The position numbers and the translations under genes were made by a program. A DNA stretch of 64,000 nt from the NCBI GenBank assembly GCA_010093485.1, contig MU001495.1:2709765-2773764 (forward strand), given 5' to 3'. Below, piece by piece: positions 41,593 through 53,556 of the stretch. Under the pieces are notes generated by a model. That model searched no databases and had not been told where the DNA came from. It worked only from the letters and a program-made list of their open reading frames with translations. Position 1 is the stretch's first letter. Each line of letters starts with the position of its first letter. Source of the stretch: Karstenula rhodostoma CBS 690.94 (Eukaryota; Ascomycota; Dothideomycetes; Pleosporales; Didymosphaeriaceae).

Positions 41593-43807
41593 ATGTTGTT
41601 CAAGAGCCTTGTCGTCCTCACGGCCGCCCTGACTGGCGTCCATGCCGCGCCAGCATCGCACCGTGTCCTCCACGAAGCTCGTTCGACGTCAGTCACGTCC
41701 TGGCAGAAACTGGGGACTGTCGATGCTCGGACAGTCCTGCCCATGCGTGTTGGCCTCACGCAAAGAAACGTTGAGGCCGGACGACGGGCGCTGATCGACA
41801 TGTGAGAGCAAACTCCGTAATGTGCACATCGTGCTCCACTAACCTGAATAGATCGCACCCCGAGTCGCCCAAGTACGGCCAGCATTGGACCTCTGAGGAA
41901 GTCATCGACTTCTTTGCCCCATCTACGGATGCGGTCGCTGCAGTTCGAGCTTGGCTTGAGGAATCAGGCATCGCGTCGGAAGACATAGGACTGTCCGCCA
42001 ACAAGCAATGGTTGCAGTTTGATGCTACCGCAGCCGAGGCGGAAAAGATGTTCAAGACAAAGTATCACGCATACGAGCATACCGGTACTGGAAAAACCAA
42101 CATTGCATGCGATGAGTGAGTGAATCAGTTCATCGACCAGCCATGTCCGCCATCTGACTAAGTAGATACCATGTGCCCGCTTCCATCCAGGGCCACATTG
42201 ACTACATCACCCCTGGCGTGAAGCTCACCACGGACTCTGGACTTCCAGCTCCTAAAGCTCTACTGAAGAAGCGAGCGGAGGGCGCCATGCGATTCAAGCG
42301 ACCTGTGCTTACTATGCCCATGCCAGAAAGCGTGGACGGTAACAAGCTTGAGCTCCATACGCTTGCTGCGGTTGCAGCAGCGAACTTGACCAATTGCAAC
42401 AACGTCGTATCCCCACCTTGTATTGCTGGTAAGTCGTGCTTTCAAGCCTTTCCAATACCTGATGTTAATCCTTATAGCATTGTATAATATCCCCAAGGGT
42501 ACCAAAGCGACGCCTGGAAATGAACTCGGCATCTTCGAGGACCTGAATGATGTTTTTGCTCAGGAAGATCTCGATGCCTTCTTTACGCTCTATGCGCCAT
42601 ACATAAAGAACGGCACGCAGCCAAAACTGGACCTCATTGATGGTGCAGTTGCACCCGTCCCGCCCGCAGTAGCTGGCCTCGAATCCGCGCTCGACTTCCA
42701 GATCTCATACCCAATCATCTACCCGCAGAACACTGTTCTCTTCCAGACTGACGACCCTGTTTATGAGAAGGGCTACACCTTCCAGGGATTCTTGAACAAC
42801 TTCTTTGACGCGATCGACGGAAGCTACTGCTCCTTCAGCGCATTCGGCGAGAAAGGGAACTCTCCATTGGATCCGTCCTACCCAAATCCTAGTAACGCCC
42901 CTGGCGCCTACAAGGGTCAATTGCAGTGCGGAGTCTACAAGCCCACACCCGTGATTTCCATCAGTTACGGAGGTGCCGAAGCGGACCTTCCCATCAACTA
43001 CCAGCGCCGTCAATGTACCGAGATCTTGAAGCTTGGTCTCCAGGGTGTCAGTGTCATCAACTCTTCCGGCGACTCCGGTGTAGAAGGACGTGGAGGTGAT
43101 CCTACTCCTGGAAACTGCCTCGGAAAAGACAACACGGTCTTTGTGCCTCAATTCCCAGCCACTTGCCCATATGGTAAGCCACTGCCATCTTCCTCAAATT
43201 TTCTCATCAATACTAATCATACACAGTGACTGCCGTGGGATCCACTGTCATTCAAAACACCACCACGTTCGAAGTCGGCAACGAGGTTCCAACCACGCGT
43301 TTCGGATCAGGCGGCGGCTTCTCGAACATCTACGGCCGCGATATCGACGCCCCATGGCAGATTCTCGCCGTGGCTGGCTACTTCGCGCAGAAGCCTGTCA
43401 ACTACCCTTACTACCAGACGATCAACAACGCCAGCTTCAACGCCAATGGAGGTGTCTACAACCGTGCCGGTCGCGGCTACCCCGACATCTCTGCCTTGGG
43501 TGACAAGATCGCCATTGTCGGCAAGCTGCGCCCTCTCCTCATCGGAGGCACTTCTGCTTCTGCTCCGCTGTTCGCGTCCATACTCACGCGCATCAACGAG
43601 GAACGCCTGGAGAGAGGGAAGAGGACCGTTGGATTCGTCAACCCAGTGCTGTACGCGAATCCCCAGGCTTTCAACGATGTTACTACAGGTTCAAACCCTG
43701 GTTGCGGTACTATTGGGTTCCCGGCTAAGAAGGGTTGGGATCCGGTTTCGGGACTGGGATCAGCAGACTACGGCAGGTTGCGAAAGGCTCTTCTTGCGCT
43801 GCCTTAA
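41593..43807 (+). CDS. Secreted sedolisin-family peptidase (S53, tripeptidyl-peptidase-like)
   Basis: Five exons (41593-41801, 41852-42115, 42166-42428, 42478-43173, 43227-43807) encode 670 aa; introns are 49-53 nt. Residues 1-19 are a signal peptide. A pro-domain (about 30-240) carries SHPESPKYGQHWT and YHVPASIQGHIDYITPGV. The catalytic domain starts near ALYNIPKGT. The Ser-Glu-Asp machinery is visible: Glu314 and Asp318 (LESALD), the oxyanion Asp444 (SSGDSGV) and Ser587 (GGTSASAP). The C-terminal calcium site uses Asp628 (FNDVTTGSNPGCG) and Asp649 (GWDPVSGLG). Such enzymes work at acid pH outside the cell and release tripeptides or larger peptides. The PTR2 importer 12 kb away would be a natural partner for peptide uptake. 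Confidence 0.95.
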
Positions 43808-44240
43808 TCTTGCAAGATATGCGATCATGTGTACATACAACCTGGACGTAAATATATGCACAAATCATCTTTGGACTATAGAATATGAGGGCCTTGAAAA
43901 CATGTAACTGGTATCCCAGTGAGATTAATTATGATGCTGGGGCTTTGACATGTCTTATGACCTGACAGCGGTAGAGTCTACTGACTCCACCCCTCAAGAA
44001 ATCTTCACTTATTTTTCTCTCATTAGGTCATTCTTGGCCCTCGCATAACGCAGGATTGAGGCTATCAGCGATCATCATTTTCTACCACCGTATAGCCGGG
44101 TTTCTTTTTATCTCATCAACTCTGTTCCATGCAGCGCGCGTCTCTGCACACAATGTATCCTAATTGTCACTAGAATTCATACTCTACTTAACCACATCGT
44201 AGCCGTGCGCCGCCGCTATCACATCTTCCACCAAATCCGG
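43808..44240. other. Intergenic between convergent genes
   Basis: 3' flanks of the sedolisin and the NCS1 permease. No feature recognised. Confidence 0.55.
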
Positions 44241-45966
44241 TCACAGCATCTGCTCCAGCCTTCCTTTCCAGTCCCCCTTCTCAGCAGTTTTCAGTCCCTC
44301 TTCCCCACCACCACTGCCTACGCTGATACCCTCATTCACTCCTTGCGCATCGTAGATCTCATCCGGCCCCACCGACCTCTCAACTAGCGTTTCCTTCGGT
44401 GGCCAGGCCTTGCTCAACCCTACATACACGATACTCGTGCCCACAAACCCTAACAGCCATCCAAAGGTGTACGGTCGGCTGCCCACTCCGACATCAATGT
44501 CCGGGTTGATCGAGTTGATGAAGCCTGGCATGTTTGGTATGACGCCGACCAGGAAGGCCACCACTGCGCGCCAGTTGACGCCGTGCCAGTAGCGGTAGAT
44601 GCCGTGCGGCTGGTACAACGCGAGCGTGTCGTACCGACGGCGATGGATGACATAGAAATCAAACACCATGATGGCGGCGATGGGGCCGAGGAACACGGCG
44701 TATGCAGACATGAAGTTGAGGAAAGACCCAGCGGACTTTAGGATCTTCCAGGGGACGAGGGCCCACGCGAGGACCGCGCAAAGGAGCTGTCCGCGGCGAA
44801 TGTTGACGTATTGCGGGAAGAGCGCAGTGAGATCGTTTGCGGCAGAGAGAGAGTTCGCGGAGATGTTGACACCGAGCGCGGCGAGCGCGAAGGAGAAGGC
44901 GGCAAAGAAGCGGCAGGAGCGCGAGGACCAGTGTGAGACGAGCGCCATGGGGTCCCATTCTAAGATGCCATAGCGCTCTGCGCCAGCAGAGGCCGAGGCG
45001 ATGCCGATAAAGGAGATAAAGGTGAAGATGATTGGTAGGAAGGGAACGTATATAATCTGCCACTTCACGCTCACTCTCGAGTAGCGCGAGAAGTCGGCCT
45101 GCCGTCCTGTCAGCATGCACCTATGGCACAGCAGCGAGAGGGACATACCTGGTTGACGCTCAGCGTCGCATAGTTCCCGATCACACTTGTCAAGCTGCTT
45201 AGAAATGCCCAACTGTACGCACTCCCTTCAATCTTGCTCTTCTCGGTGAAGAGATGACCCCCACCGCCCGTCGCCACAAACGCCCAAACGAGTATTGCGA
45301 TCCATGCCATCGGCACCACGACGCTTTTAACCATGAACAGCCATCGCAAGTTATTCGGGTGCATGACCAAGAACGGTACTTGGACCAGCCAGAAAAGGAA
45401 AAACGATATCATGGATTTCGTGTCAATGCCCTGGCTCTCCGAAATGTGGTTATCCAAAGCCAAGAAGCTTGGCCAAATGGCGCCCATGTTCATGTATTTA
45501 GTTTCGTGTTTCAAGGTCCAGAATAGAGGTTGCGCTGGAACAAGAGATAGAGATCGTCCGCGTCCGCGTCTCGAAACCCCATACAAGTGTCACAGCCAAG
45601 TAGACTTACCCAGCATCACCCTCACAGTATTCCCTCCGTTCATAGTCTGGATCGCAAACCAGAAGATTGCAAGTATTGCTCTGCTCACAATTGCAATGTA
45701 GCTGCCCCAGAAACCCCAACTCGCCCTCGCGAGCACGGGAAACGGCGCATGGTGGATGACGCCAATCGCTCCATTCAGCGCAATGACGAAGCTTACGATG
45801 AAGAACGCTAGCGCAACGATGCCAATCGCTTCCCGCCAGCCCAGGCCGATGGAAATGATGCCGGCGGCAAACTGCCACGTCGCTGCATTGAAGGCGTCGG
45901 ACACCCAGTATGCGATGAAGGAGGTTGCACCCCATTTGCGAGCATGTCGGGGCACTGGATCGAGAT
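44241..45966 (-). CDS. NCS1-family nucleobase/allantoin/uridine permease (5' exon not found)
   Basis: Visible exons 45966-45610, 45534-45149 and 45098-44241 encode about 533 residues. The protein imports purines, pyrimidines, allantoin or related compounds with a cation. Family text: LDPVPRHARKWGATSFIAYWVSDAFNAATW at the start, QTMNGGNTVRVML, GAIWPSFLALDNHI, VNQADFSRYSRV (restored across a 50-nt intron) and SAYAVFLGPIAAIMVFDFYVIHRRRYD. About eleven hydrophobic helices can be counted. The first called exon opens in phase 1 behind a CTAAC branch and CAAACAAAG acceptor, so a short upstream exon must exist, but I could not find it. The second exon adds a stretch of about 15 residues absent from the usual VMLGAIWPSF junction. 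The gene could be intact with an unseen first exon, or damaged at its 5' end. Confidence 0.8.
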
Positions 45967-46887
45967 CTTTGTTTGTCCCATGGGGAGGTTAGTTAGGTTG
46001 GGACAGTATGAGAATGGGAGCGGAGGAGGCGGCTAGACAAGAATGCCGTGGAGTCTTATGGGGTAAGGTTGATGTCCACAGACACACGTATGACAATGTG
46101 ATCATCACTTCTGCCGTCGGCTGCCAGCTACCGATGCCTGCCGTGCGCGATAAGATAAGCTCTTCGATGACGTCGTGATAAGGACCCCGGTATGGAAGTG
46201 GCTACCTCCAATCGCTCGACGCACTAGCGTTTGTCCTTCCCCAGAAGATGCAACATGGGCGCCTGGGCTATCTGTAACCGCGGGGGAACACCTAACCGAG
46301 CCCGTGTTTCGCAAGCAGTGGCAGAAGGCTCACAGAGCTGCTTGGGTTCAAAGGACAATAGCCAGGGATAGATAAAATGGCTAGACACCAGATTTGCCTT
46401 TTAACGCCGTTATATAGCCGTAGTTAGTCAGGTGTATGACTTGGAGTCATTGCATCGAGGTGTATTACAAGATTCGGTTAACAATCCTAAAACCGCAGCA
46501 CACGATAACCCAGAGCGGAATTCCGGAAACGTATTCGTTTGCTTGCGAATTGATACCATCACGTTGATCACAGGTCCACTGATTCTCAAACATTGACATT
46601 CTATCCCTAACTAAGAACACCGCGACGCCAATCCTTAGAAGAAAATCATAAAAGGAGAGTTAGCCGAGACACTGAAATTTCTGCACCCGTCAAAGTCACC
46701 ATTCTACTACCATCTATCCTTTGCCATTTGAACGGCTGCCCCGGTCTCTACCACCATTCCGCAACGGAGGTATGTTTAACAGCCTTGCCCCGTGTCTCCA
46801 AACCATGACGAGTCTCGTTTAGGGATCTGAATGCCGAGGCAGAAGGGTCAGTAAAGCCATGTATTCTCGTTTTTTCCGTTGTAAGAC
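45967..46887. other. Upstream region of the NCS1 permease
   Basis: Should contain the missing first exon and promoter of the permease. No candidate exon could be chosen. No repeat or RNA gene seen. Confidence 0.4.
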
Positions 46888-48563
46888 TCACACGTCAAAA
46901 CACTCTGTAGCATCTTCCTCTTTACAGAGAGGGTAAAGCTTCTTCTTTGACATATCGCAGAAACTTTCCTCATGGTACGAATAGAAGTTGGGCCCGACAC
47001 TTCCCTTGCTATAACAAAGTGTGCGGGCACTTTGTCCAATATCATAGCTCTTCACCAATTGGCCATGGAAGCGTGATTGGAGCTTCTCAATCTTTGGGAT
47101 ACCTCTCTCTTTAGCGGCGCGCTTCTTTGGGCACACGCGACGTCCAAGAGCTGGGTCACGCTTGCAGCCAGTCCCTGGTGTTTTCTGGAATTTCTCAACC
47201 CTCTCTTCTTTGGTCTCGCAGCTATGGTGGGAAATTTCTGAAAGTTTTGCAAGTTCGTCTTCGTTGATATTAGGGTCATCACAAAAGTCCTCGTAGATGT
47301 TGCCACTTGCGTCCGGTACAAGGAAGGGGGAGCAGCTGGGATATTCCTCCTGTTGTAGATCAAGTCAGACTGCCATACATCAATGGGATATTTCAATTAC
47401 GTACCATAGGTAGCCTCGCTCCGTTATTTGGCGCTTTTGTGAACACAGGTGGACACACTGTGGAGTTGCCTAAATAAGACAGCTTATTCCTCAGCATGTG
47501 GACGATACTGACTCACTCATCTCATTGATTTTTTCGTAGAGTCCAAACCGCGCTTTTGAGCCGCACATTTGCCAAGGATCATTCTCCCAATCTACGAACG
47601 TGTAGTTATCGACGGCAAAATCTGGGAGATGAACCCCAAACCCTGTCCATTTCGTAATGGGATCCCCATAAGCGGCGTTGGGAGTGTCGATCCAGAGGCA
47701 CTTCGGTCTCGACCGCGCTTGCTCACCGTTGACTTCAAAGGTCAGTTGAGTAGACTGTTCACTCCAATATACTGTATCCCCGTCTTCCCAACCAGCAGTG
47801 CATTGTTTCGCTACTTCTCCGGGAAGGAAGGCGAAGTGATCGTCAGAGAACTAGGACACGAAGTCAGAATCGTTGAAGGCTTTGTGGGTGGCAGGGGCTA
47901 GAATGGGGACCGAAGGGCCCCTAGGGTAGATAAGTCTGAGCATCAGCACATTCGCCTAGGTTCAAACCAGGTATGCTCATCCTAGTGATCGACAGTACTG
48001 ATATCCTGTGATCGGAACTTTCAGAAACTTACGGGATGTTTGACGACCACCTCCATGATACAGACAGCATCAAACCCACTGGCAGAAACAGTGATGTACT
48101 CGGGTTTACCACTATCGCCTTCTGTGAGATAGCCCACATCAAGCTGGGCCGTACCGCCGTTCATCACCGCCCCTTCTGGTACCGATTTTTGGTTATCCTT
48201 GTTCAGGTTTCGTGTATCAGCCAAGTTTCTCGAGAACCCTAAACGATCTCCGTTGGCATCAAACAAGGCTACGTTGGCTACATTTAACAGTCAGTGGAGA
48301 TTTATACGACTTGAACAGTACGGTTTCACTTACGGATTGCGCCCCCCATATTTCCTTCCGATTTGTCATCCCCTGGCAATCCAATGACGATTTCCACCCT
48401 CATACTGGGCAGTGGGTTACGTTCTTGCTTCAACATGGGTGCAAGTGCAATCTGTAGTCGCAGCTGAGTTCATGATGGCGATTCGACTCGGGGAGCATAC
48501 CATGGTGAAAGCAAGCCCTAATCCCAATTCCATCCCGATCTGTTGCAACGGTGTCATCGCCAT
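46888..48563 (-). CDS. Six-exon protein of unknown family, possibly secreted, 428 aa
   Basis: Exons 48563-48501, 48451-48334, 48277-48033, 47850-47517, 47469-47405 and 47349-46888 join in frame with GT-AG borders. The third intron is unusually long for this genome (182 nt). The N-terminus is moderately hydrophobic (MELGLGLAFTMIALAPML) and could be a signal sequence. The middle is rich in Trp, Asp and Tyr (DYVDWEN-like segments, TVYWSEQSTQLTFEV) and looks beta-rich. The C-terminal 150 residues hold many cysteines and the ending ESFCDMSKKKLYPLCKEED...CFDV, an arrangement I associate with fungal extracellular proteins, but I cannot name a family. A TATA-like TATAAAG lies on the minus strand at 48698-48704. 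It is divergent from the secreted 404-aa gene, with which it shares a 970-bp upstream region. Confidence 0.7.
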
Positions 48564-49531
48564 ATCTAGCCGGCTCGAGTGAGTGGGTGGGCGGAAAGTC
48601 AAACGAACTTGGTGAAGATGTAAATGAGTTATGATGGTGTAGTAAGTGACTCCTTGAATAATGTCCTCGAGTCTGCAGCCCACCGCCCTTATATATTCTT
48701 TATAGCTCCTCTTTGCTCTAAAATTCGGTTACATTCACCAGGGCGTGTGATACCTGGCCCAAGCTTATGCAATGATCAGGAACAGGTAGACCGCAGCATC
48801 TCTGAAACGAGTCGTGCCTTAAATTTCGAACCCTGATTCAAGTTTGACACGAGCACCGGCATAATGTGACAAGTTGTCTTCCACCGTGTTCAAAACAATA
48901 AGCAATCTGCTGACAGTCTGTCTCTCAGTCAGTATATTGACGCCATCGAGGACAATGATCTGTTAGCATCGCGGAACGCCTCTGTGGTGTAGCCTCGCGA
49001 AATCGGTGACGTGGAATCCAAAAGGGGCGTAGTCAACCCAAACCTAGGGTGCGTTCAAGCTGTGCCCATAACATGCCCCATTTATACTCAAATGGGCTAT
49101 ATTTATCCGATTCAGAATAGGTGTCGTTATGGGAACCACAGCTTACACGGCCCTGGGCTGGAATTCTCCTAGACTTGGCCCTGAAGTCCAGACTTTGGTG
49201 TTTCCAAAGCAGTCAGGAGATCTATCGCCTGCGCTCAGATCCGATAATCGATACCATGTCTGGAAGCTGAGGACACAGTAACCGCAACATCGATGCCAAC
49301 ATCGGCACACGTGTGGAAAGGGGTAAGCCGTGGCTTTATGTTTCCCCTCCCATCGCTTCGAGACATATGAAACGGAGGATATATAAAGCCATGTCAAACT
49401 CCCATGAAATCTGTACCTAGTCAAGCCTTCAATTCATTCACTGCCTTTCGTGCGTCATACGAACTTTTGACACCTTCGTTCATTCGGATTTATCTGTCGA
49501 AGAATCTACATCGATACTGGGAAGCTCAACC
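48564..49531. other. Divergent promoter region between two putative secreted-protein genes
   Basis: TATA-like sequences face both ways: TATAAAG on the minus strand at 48698-48704 and GATATATAAAG on the plus strand at 49378-49388, the latter followed by a CT-rich leader. Co-regulation of the two flanking genes is possible (inference). Confidence 0.5.
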
Positions 49532-50746
49532 ATGAATCTCAAGCTACTGGATACCATCTTGCTCGGACTCTTGGCCACTCAGGCTCCTTTGGTCGACTCC
49601 AGAAGCATTCCTTCAAGCGTCCGATGTCTAGAGCCTGACTCCCCAGGTCCATGTCTCAACCAAAGCATCCCCCCAGTCTTCCGAGTGCCCATACACCCCG
49701 CAGTCATCGACAATGATCTGCACAAGCGCGCTGGTGGCAGGCCAAAGGCCAAGCCCAAAGTTCAAGTTGGCAGTGGGGGAGGTAACAGATCTGGGGGAGG
49801 GACAACTGAAGGTCAGAGAGCAGGAACTGTGGGGAACAAAGATGAGTCCCAAGCCAAGTCTGGTGGATCTAGTGATCCACAAGGAGGTGGTAAGGTTCAT
49901 GGTACTACAAGCGGCTCTCAAGGAGGAGGAAAGACATCTGGAAGTCAAGAAGGGCCACCATCGAAACGAAACAACGATAACAAGCCAGCTCAAACCCCCG
50001 AGAAGATGGATACCAAAGGCATAAAACTTGACGAAGAGGAACTCCGCAATATGTTTAAGAAGCGAATAAGGGATAATGGGCTGGAGGATGCAGAAAACTA
50101 CTTCTTCTACACTGGGACCTTTCCGATCGAGGCCGTCGAACACCTGCGACCTCTGTATTCCATGAGACTTAAGGATCCCGAGGGAAGTCTAGGAGCACCA
50201 ACACAAGAGGACGTCGATTATGCCAAGAAGCACTTGCCTGCGATGAATGACATAAGAGCGCAGCCAAAATCCCAGATCAATCCATCTATTAAACCGATCG
50301 TAACAGACAAAGACCTCCTGGGCATGGATTATTACTGGGCCGCCAACTCCAAGGCTTACGCCCAGATTGCGAAAGGGAACGCCATCCTCGCTATCCGGCT
50401 AGAGCGAAACATCAATCAAGCGGGATATAACGAGCGAGGTACCTTCTGGTGGACCTGGGAAATTGCCGAACTTACGCGAAACCCAAACATAGACAACATC
50501 AAAATCATCCCTATCGACAGCAAGTATGGAGCTAGTAAGGATGGCCGTCCTGACCCAATTGCTGTCGGTAAACCGATGACAGTGTGGTCGAAGGGGGATC
50601 CTCCACTTAGTTTTCCGGCAGACCTTGAACATGTGATGGCACGACCTGGGGAAGGTTTATCGTACGATGAAGTTTTCGAGGTCAACACGATCGCGAGAGC
50701 GCCGCCAGAGTGGGAACAAATTAAAGGGACTTTTGGCCCGCATTAG
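49532..50746 (+). CDS. Secreted protein with Gly/Ser/Lys linker and unknown C-terminal domain, 404 aa
   Basis: Single exon. Residues 1-23 form a signal peptide (MNLKLLDTILLGLLATQAPL). A short pro-segment with two cysteines ends in a Lys-Arg pair at 65-66 (LHKRAGGR), a likely Kex2 cut. Residues 67-155 are a repetitive hydrophilic linker (SGGGNRSGGGT; TSGSQGGGKTSGSQ). The C-terminal domain (about 165-404) is globular, with YYWAANSKAYAQIAKGNAI and TFWWTWEIAELTRNP, and has no cysteine. The layout of signal, linker and compact C-terminal domain is like exported toxins of the polymorphic-toxin kind, but I do not recognise the domain, so a toxic activity is only a hypothesis. A TATA-like GATATATAAAG lies 144-154 nt upstream of the ATG. 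Confidence 0.75.
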   Translation: MNLKLLDTILLGLLATQAPLVDSRSIPSSVRCLEPDSPGPCLNQSIPPVFRVPIHPAVIDNDLHKRAGGRPKAKPKVQVGSGGGNRSGGGTTEGQRAGTVGNKDESQAKSGGSSDPQGGGKVHGTTSGSQGGGKTSGSQEGPPSKRNNDNKPAQTPEKMDTKGIKLDEEELRNMFKKRIRDNGLEDAENYFFYTGTFPIEAVEHLRPLYSMRLKDPEGSLGAPTQEDVDYAKKHLPAMNDIRAQPKSQINPSIKPIVTDKDLLGMDYYWAANSKAYAQIAKGNAILAIRLERNINQAGYNERGTFWWTWEIAELTRNPNIDNIKIIPIDSKYGASKDGRPDPIAVGKPMTVWSKGDPPLSFPADLEHVMARPGEGLSYDEVFEVNTIARAPPEWEQIKGTFGPH

Positions 50747-51493
50747 TACAGGTGGAAAGACCCTGGGGAGAAACGTGCGCTGAAGTATTCACACGGTTTG
50801 GGGAATGTGTCTCCCAAACCGAGGCGAGCGTTTTGGTCGTTGAGATTGGTTTGAAGATTTTGGAGAGATTAGAGCGCTGGACTATTCACTCGCTGTCTTA
50901 CACCAGTCTGGCGGGGAAATTTTCATACAGTTCGTTGTTGATATGGACATACTCTCCTTCATCACTGTCCAAAGATAATTTGAAATTTATTGAGATGATC
51001 AAACTGGACCGTATCGTTCGCTGAAGGCACAGTTGAAGGTAAATAATCCTGTTGTTGTTGAGACGTGGCCTGTGAGACTCAGCCGGGTGTACGACCTGGC
51101 TTCGTTGTCTGAGCTGCGCCTGGAACACCCTATTCATGCAGACCTTTTACCAGAGGATACGTTTCGTTGTTATCCTACACGGACTTAACCAGGGTAATGC
51201 ACCATTCCTCTCCTGCTCAATTAGGCTATTCCCGTCTTGGCATGGCCTCGGCACAGGATTTCCATTGAGGCAAGGCTCAACTGTGCCACATTAAGACCGC
51301 CTTTCTACAAGCCACGTATCGCTTTACGTATATCATGGCGGATAAAAGCCCAAGATAGCGTACGTATCTGAAACTTTGACACTGACGTCAGGCCCCTTGA
51401 AGACTTCATATATGGGCGTTACAACATACCACCAAACAACAGACACCACTACAGGACACTTCTTCAAGCGTTCGCCAATTCCTTTTGACAACT
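50747..51493. other. Intergenic region
   Basis: No supported gene; only short open frames. Promoter side of the ankyrin-repeat gene. Confidence 0.55.
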
Positions 51494-53162
51494 ATGCAGT
51501 TTCTTACCCTCCCAATAGAATTGTTCGAGCTTGTACTGCGCGATTGCATCATTGCGAGGGGTCTGAAGCGCGGTTTGCGCTTGAGATTGGTGAATAGTAT
51601 GTATCCATCTCTCTTGGTGATCATTGTTTCGCTAACCCTGATAAGAAACCTTCGCAAAGGGTGTGATGGATGCTCTGTATACTTTCAGGCTCTTCGACCA
51701 ACTTCTAGAGCATTATCTTGATCCGCATGGTCCCCATGGCCCAGGAGAAATACCGCTATCACTGCGTGGACCATATCTCGCGTATCGGGTAATTCAGGAA
51801 CCATCACATGGTAACCCGGCCCTTGCGAACATCAGGAGAGCAGCCCACGAAATACATCAATGGGACGACGCTGGAAAAGTTCAGCTGCCTACAGTCGATG
51901 ACTACGTGAAATTATTGTGCTCCACTATGGACTCATTTTATTCCCCGACAGAGATAGAGAGCCGTTCTGAGAAAGATCGAGATACTCGATACTCACCGAC
52001 CGCGCGTTTTGTAAGGGCTCTTCAAGGCAAATGTCCCGAGGATTTACTGGATGTTCACTTAGAGGGGTACACCTATGCTCTCTATGCTGCAGCTATCCGT
52101 ACGAATTGCCTTTCCCTCATACAGAATTGCATTGCCAGATATCCCAAGTTGTTGGACACAACGATCAGTTGCCAATGGGAGTGGCGGAACAACCTGATAC
52201 TTGGTGACTGCTTCATCATAGCAGCACGATACGCCAATCCAGAAGTGTTGACATATTTCTTAACGGCTGGAACCGACAAAAAGTCCAGATTCCGGCATTT
52301 CATTCTCTCGGAAGCCGCACACGCAGGCAGAGTAGACATCGCCTTCTTTTTGTGTCATTTCAAGTCAGATGAGGACCCACTGGAATTCTTTGAGCCTGAA
52401 TACTACTACAGAGGGTCTACAGCGTGGATCTACGGCACCTCAGATCTCGACACCATCAAGTTCGCCGCGACTTTGACTCCTGAGCCTGATCCACCAATCA
52501 AAAAATATGTCCTCGTGTACGCACTGCAAGAGGCAGCAGCAGCTGGACGGCTGGATACAGTCACCTATCTAATCCAAAACAACGTTCCAGCGAGTGGGCT
52601 TATCGTATTCGCGGAAAGATATGAATTCGACTATATTCTCCAGCACAACCTGGGAAACCTGGCCCGCATGTATGAGTGGCAGCACTATCCGGTCCGTATA
52701 GCTGCAGAAAATGGGCATGCTCGAATAGTCAAGCTTCTGGTTCAACATGGCGCTTCAGCTTCGGTAGCCATGTCAACCGCTGCAAGGCATGGTCATGGTC
52801 ATGTCGTTCAATCCCTTTTGAGCGCCTATCCTCCAAGTGAAGATGCCCTTCTGAACGCAGCCATCGGAGGCTACACGACTGTCGCTCGAATGTTGCTCGA
52901 GAGTGGTGCCAATGCAAATGGGGGCCTCGAAGATAGAGGTACATCCACCGAGGGCTCGATGATGGAGCGGAAAAGCCCATTAGCATATGCGATAAGCAAG
53001 GAGAATGTCGCACTTTGCAAGCTTTTGGTTCAACATGGAGCTACGTTTGAGATGCCAGGGATACTGGACGAATGTGTGAAGGAGACCAAGGGCAATGGTC
53101 TTGATTCCATGCTAGTCCTACTGCAAAAGTGGACGAATCGAGACCAGCTTGGCCGAGCGTGA
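51494..53162 (+). CDS. Ankyrin-repeat protein with F-box-like N-terminus, 539 aa
   Basis: Two exons (51494-51596, 51646-53162) join in frame at LVNKTFAKGVMDALYTFRLFD; the 49-nt intron has a GTATGT donor. The N-terminal MQFLTLPIELFELVLRDCII resembles an F-box start (LPxEL). The central part (residues 60-330) contains degenerate helical repeats. From about residue 390, clear ankyrin repeats appear: IAAENGHARIVKLLVQHGAS, STAARHGHGHVVQSLLSA, NAAIGGYTTVARMLLESGAN and YAISKENVALCKLLVQHGA. Ankyrin repeats bind proteins; with an F-box the protein could select substrates for an SCF ubiquitin ligase. That role is inference. No signal peptide or membrane helix. Confidence 0.85.
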
Positions 53163-53556
53163 TCTGTCCTACGGAGCTCGAAAGCCGACAGAAAGACATG
53201 GTGGCTTGGCTAGAAAATAGCGCGCGACGGGCGGATGCGACGCAACATTGATGCGGAAGAAAAACCGGAGGCGGCTCGAGACATTGAGACACGGCTGGGC
53301 TCTGGAGTGGTGCTGGAGGGATGGTGGGGGTGGGAGGCTGCACGTGTCAGCGCCAAGACTCATGACTGCCACCCCGTGACCCCGCCTGATGCATCTCGCC
53401 CCACCACGACTGCAACCCTCCGGCTTACTCGAAAGAGGCATGCTATGCCATTCGCTCTCTGCGACGTCCTCCGGTAAGTACCTATTGAAGATTCATGCCT
53501 TGTCGTCTTGTTCCCGTCGACCCCCAGATCCTCGCAATTCTCGGTACTCGCTCACC
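53163..53556. other. Intergenic, promoter side of the esterase
   Basis: The esterase reading frame is open upstream to 53389, but the ATG at 53557 (MSSQSTDLKPAA) is preferred because the upstream part is Arg/Ser-rich and unlike the family. No other feature. Confidence 0.5.

Noticed and set aside
47950..47990. Possible T-arm of a tRNA (GGTTCAAACC)
   Set aside because: The flanking five-base stems do not pair, and the site lies in an intron of the six-exon gene.
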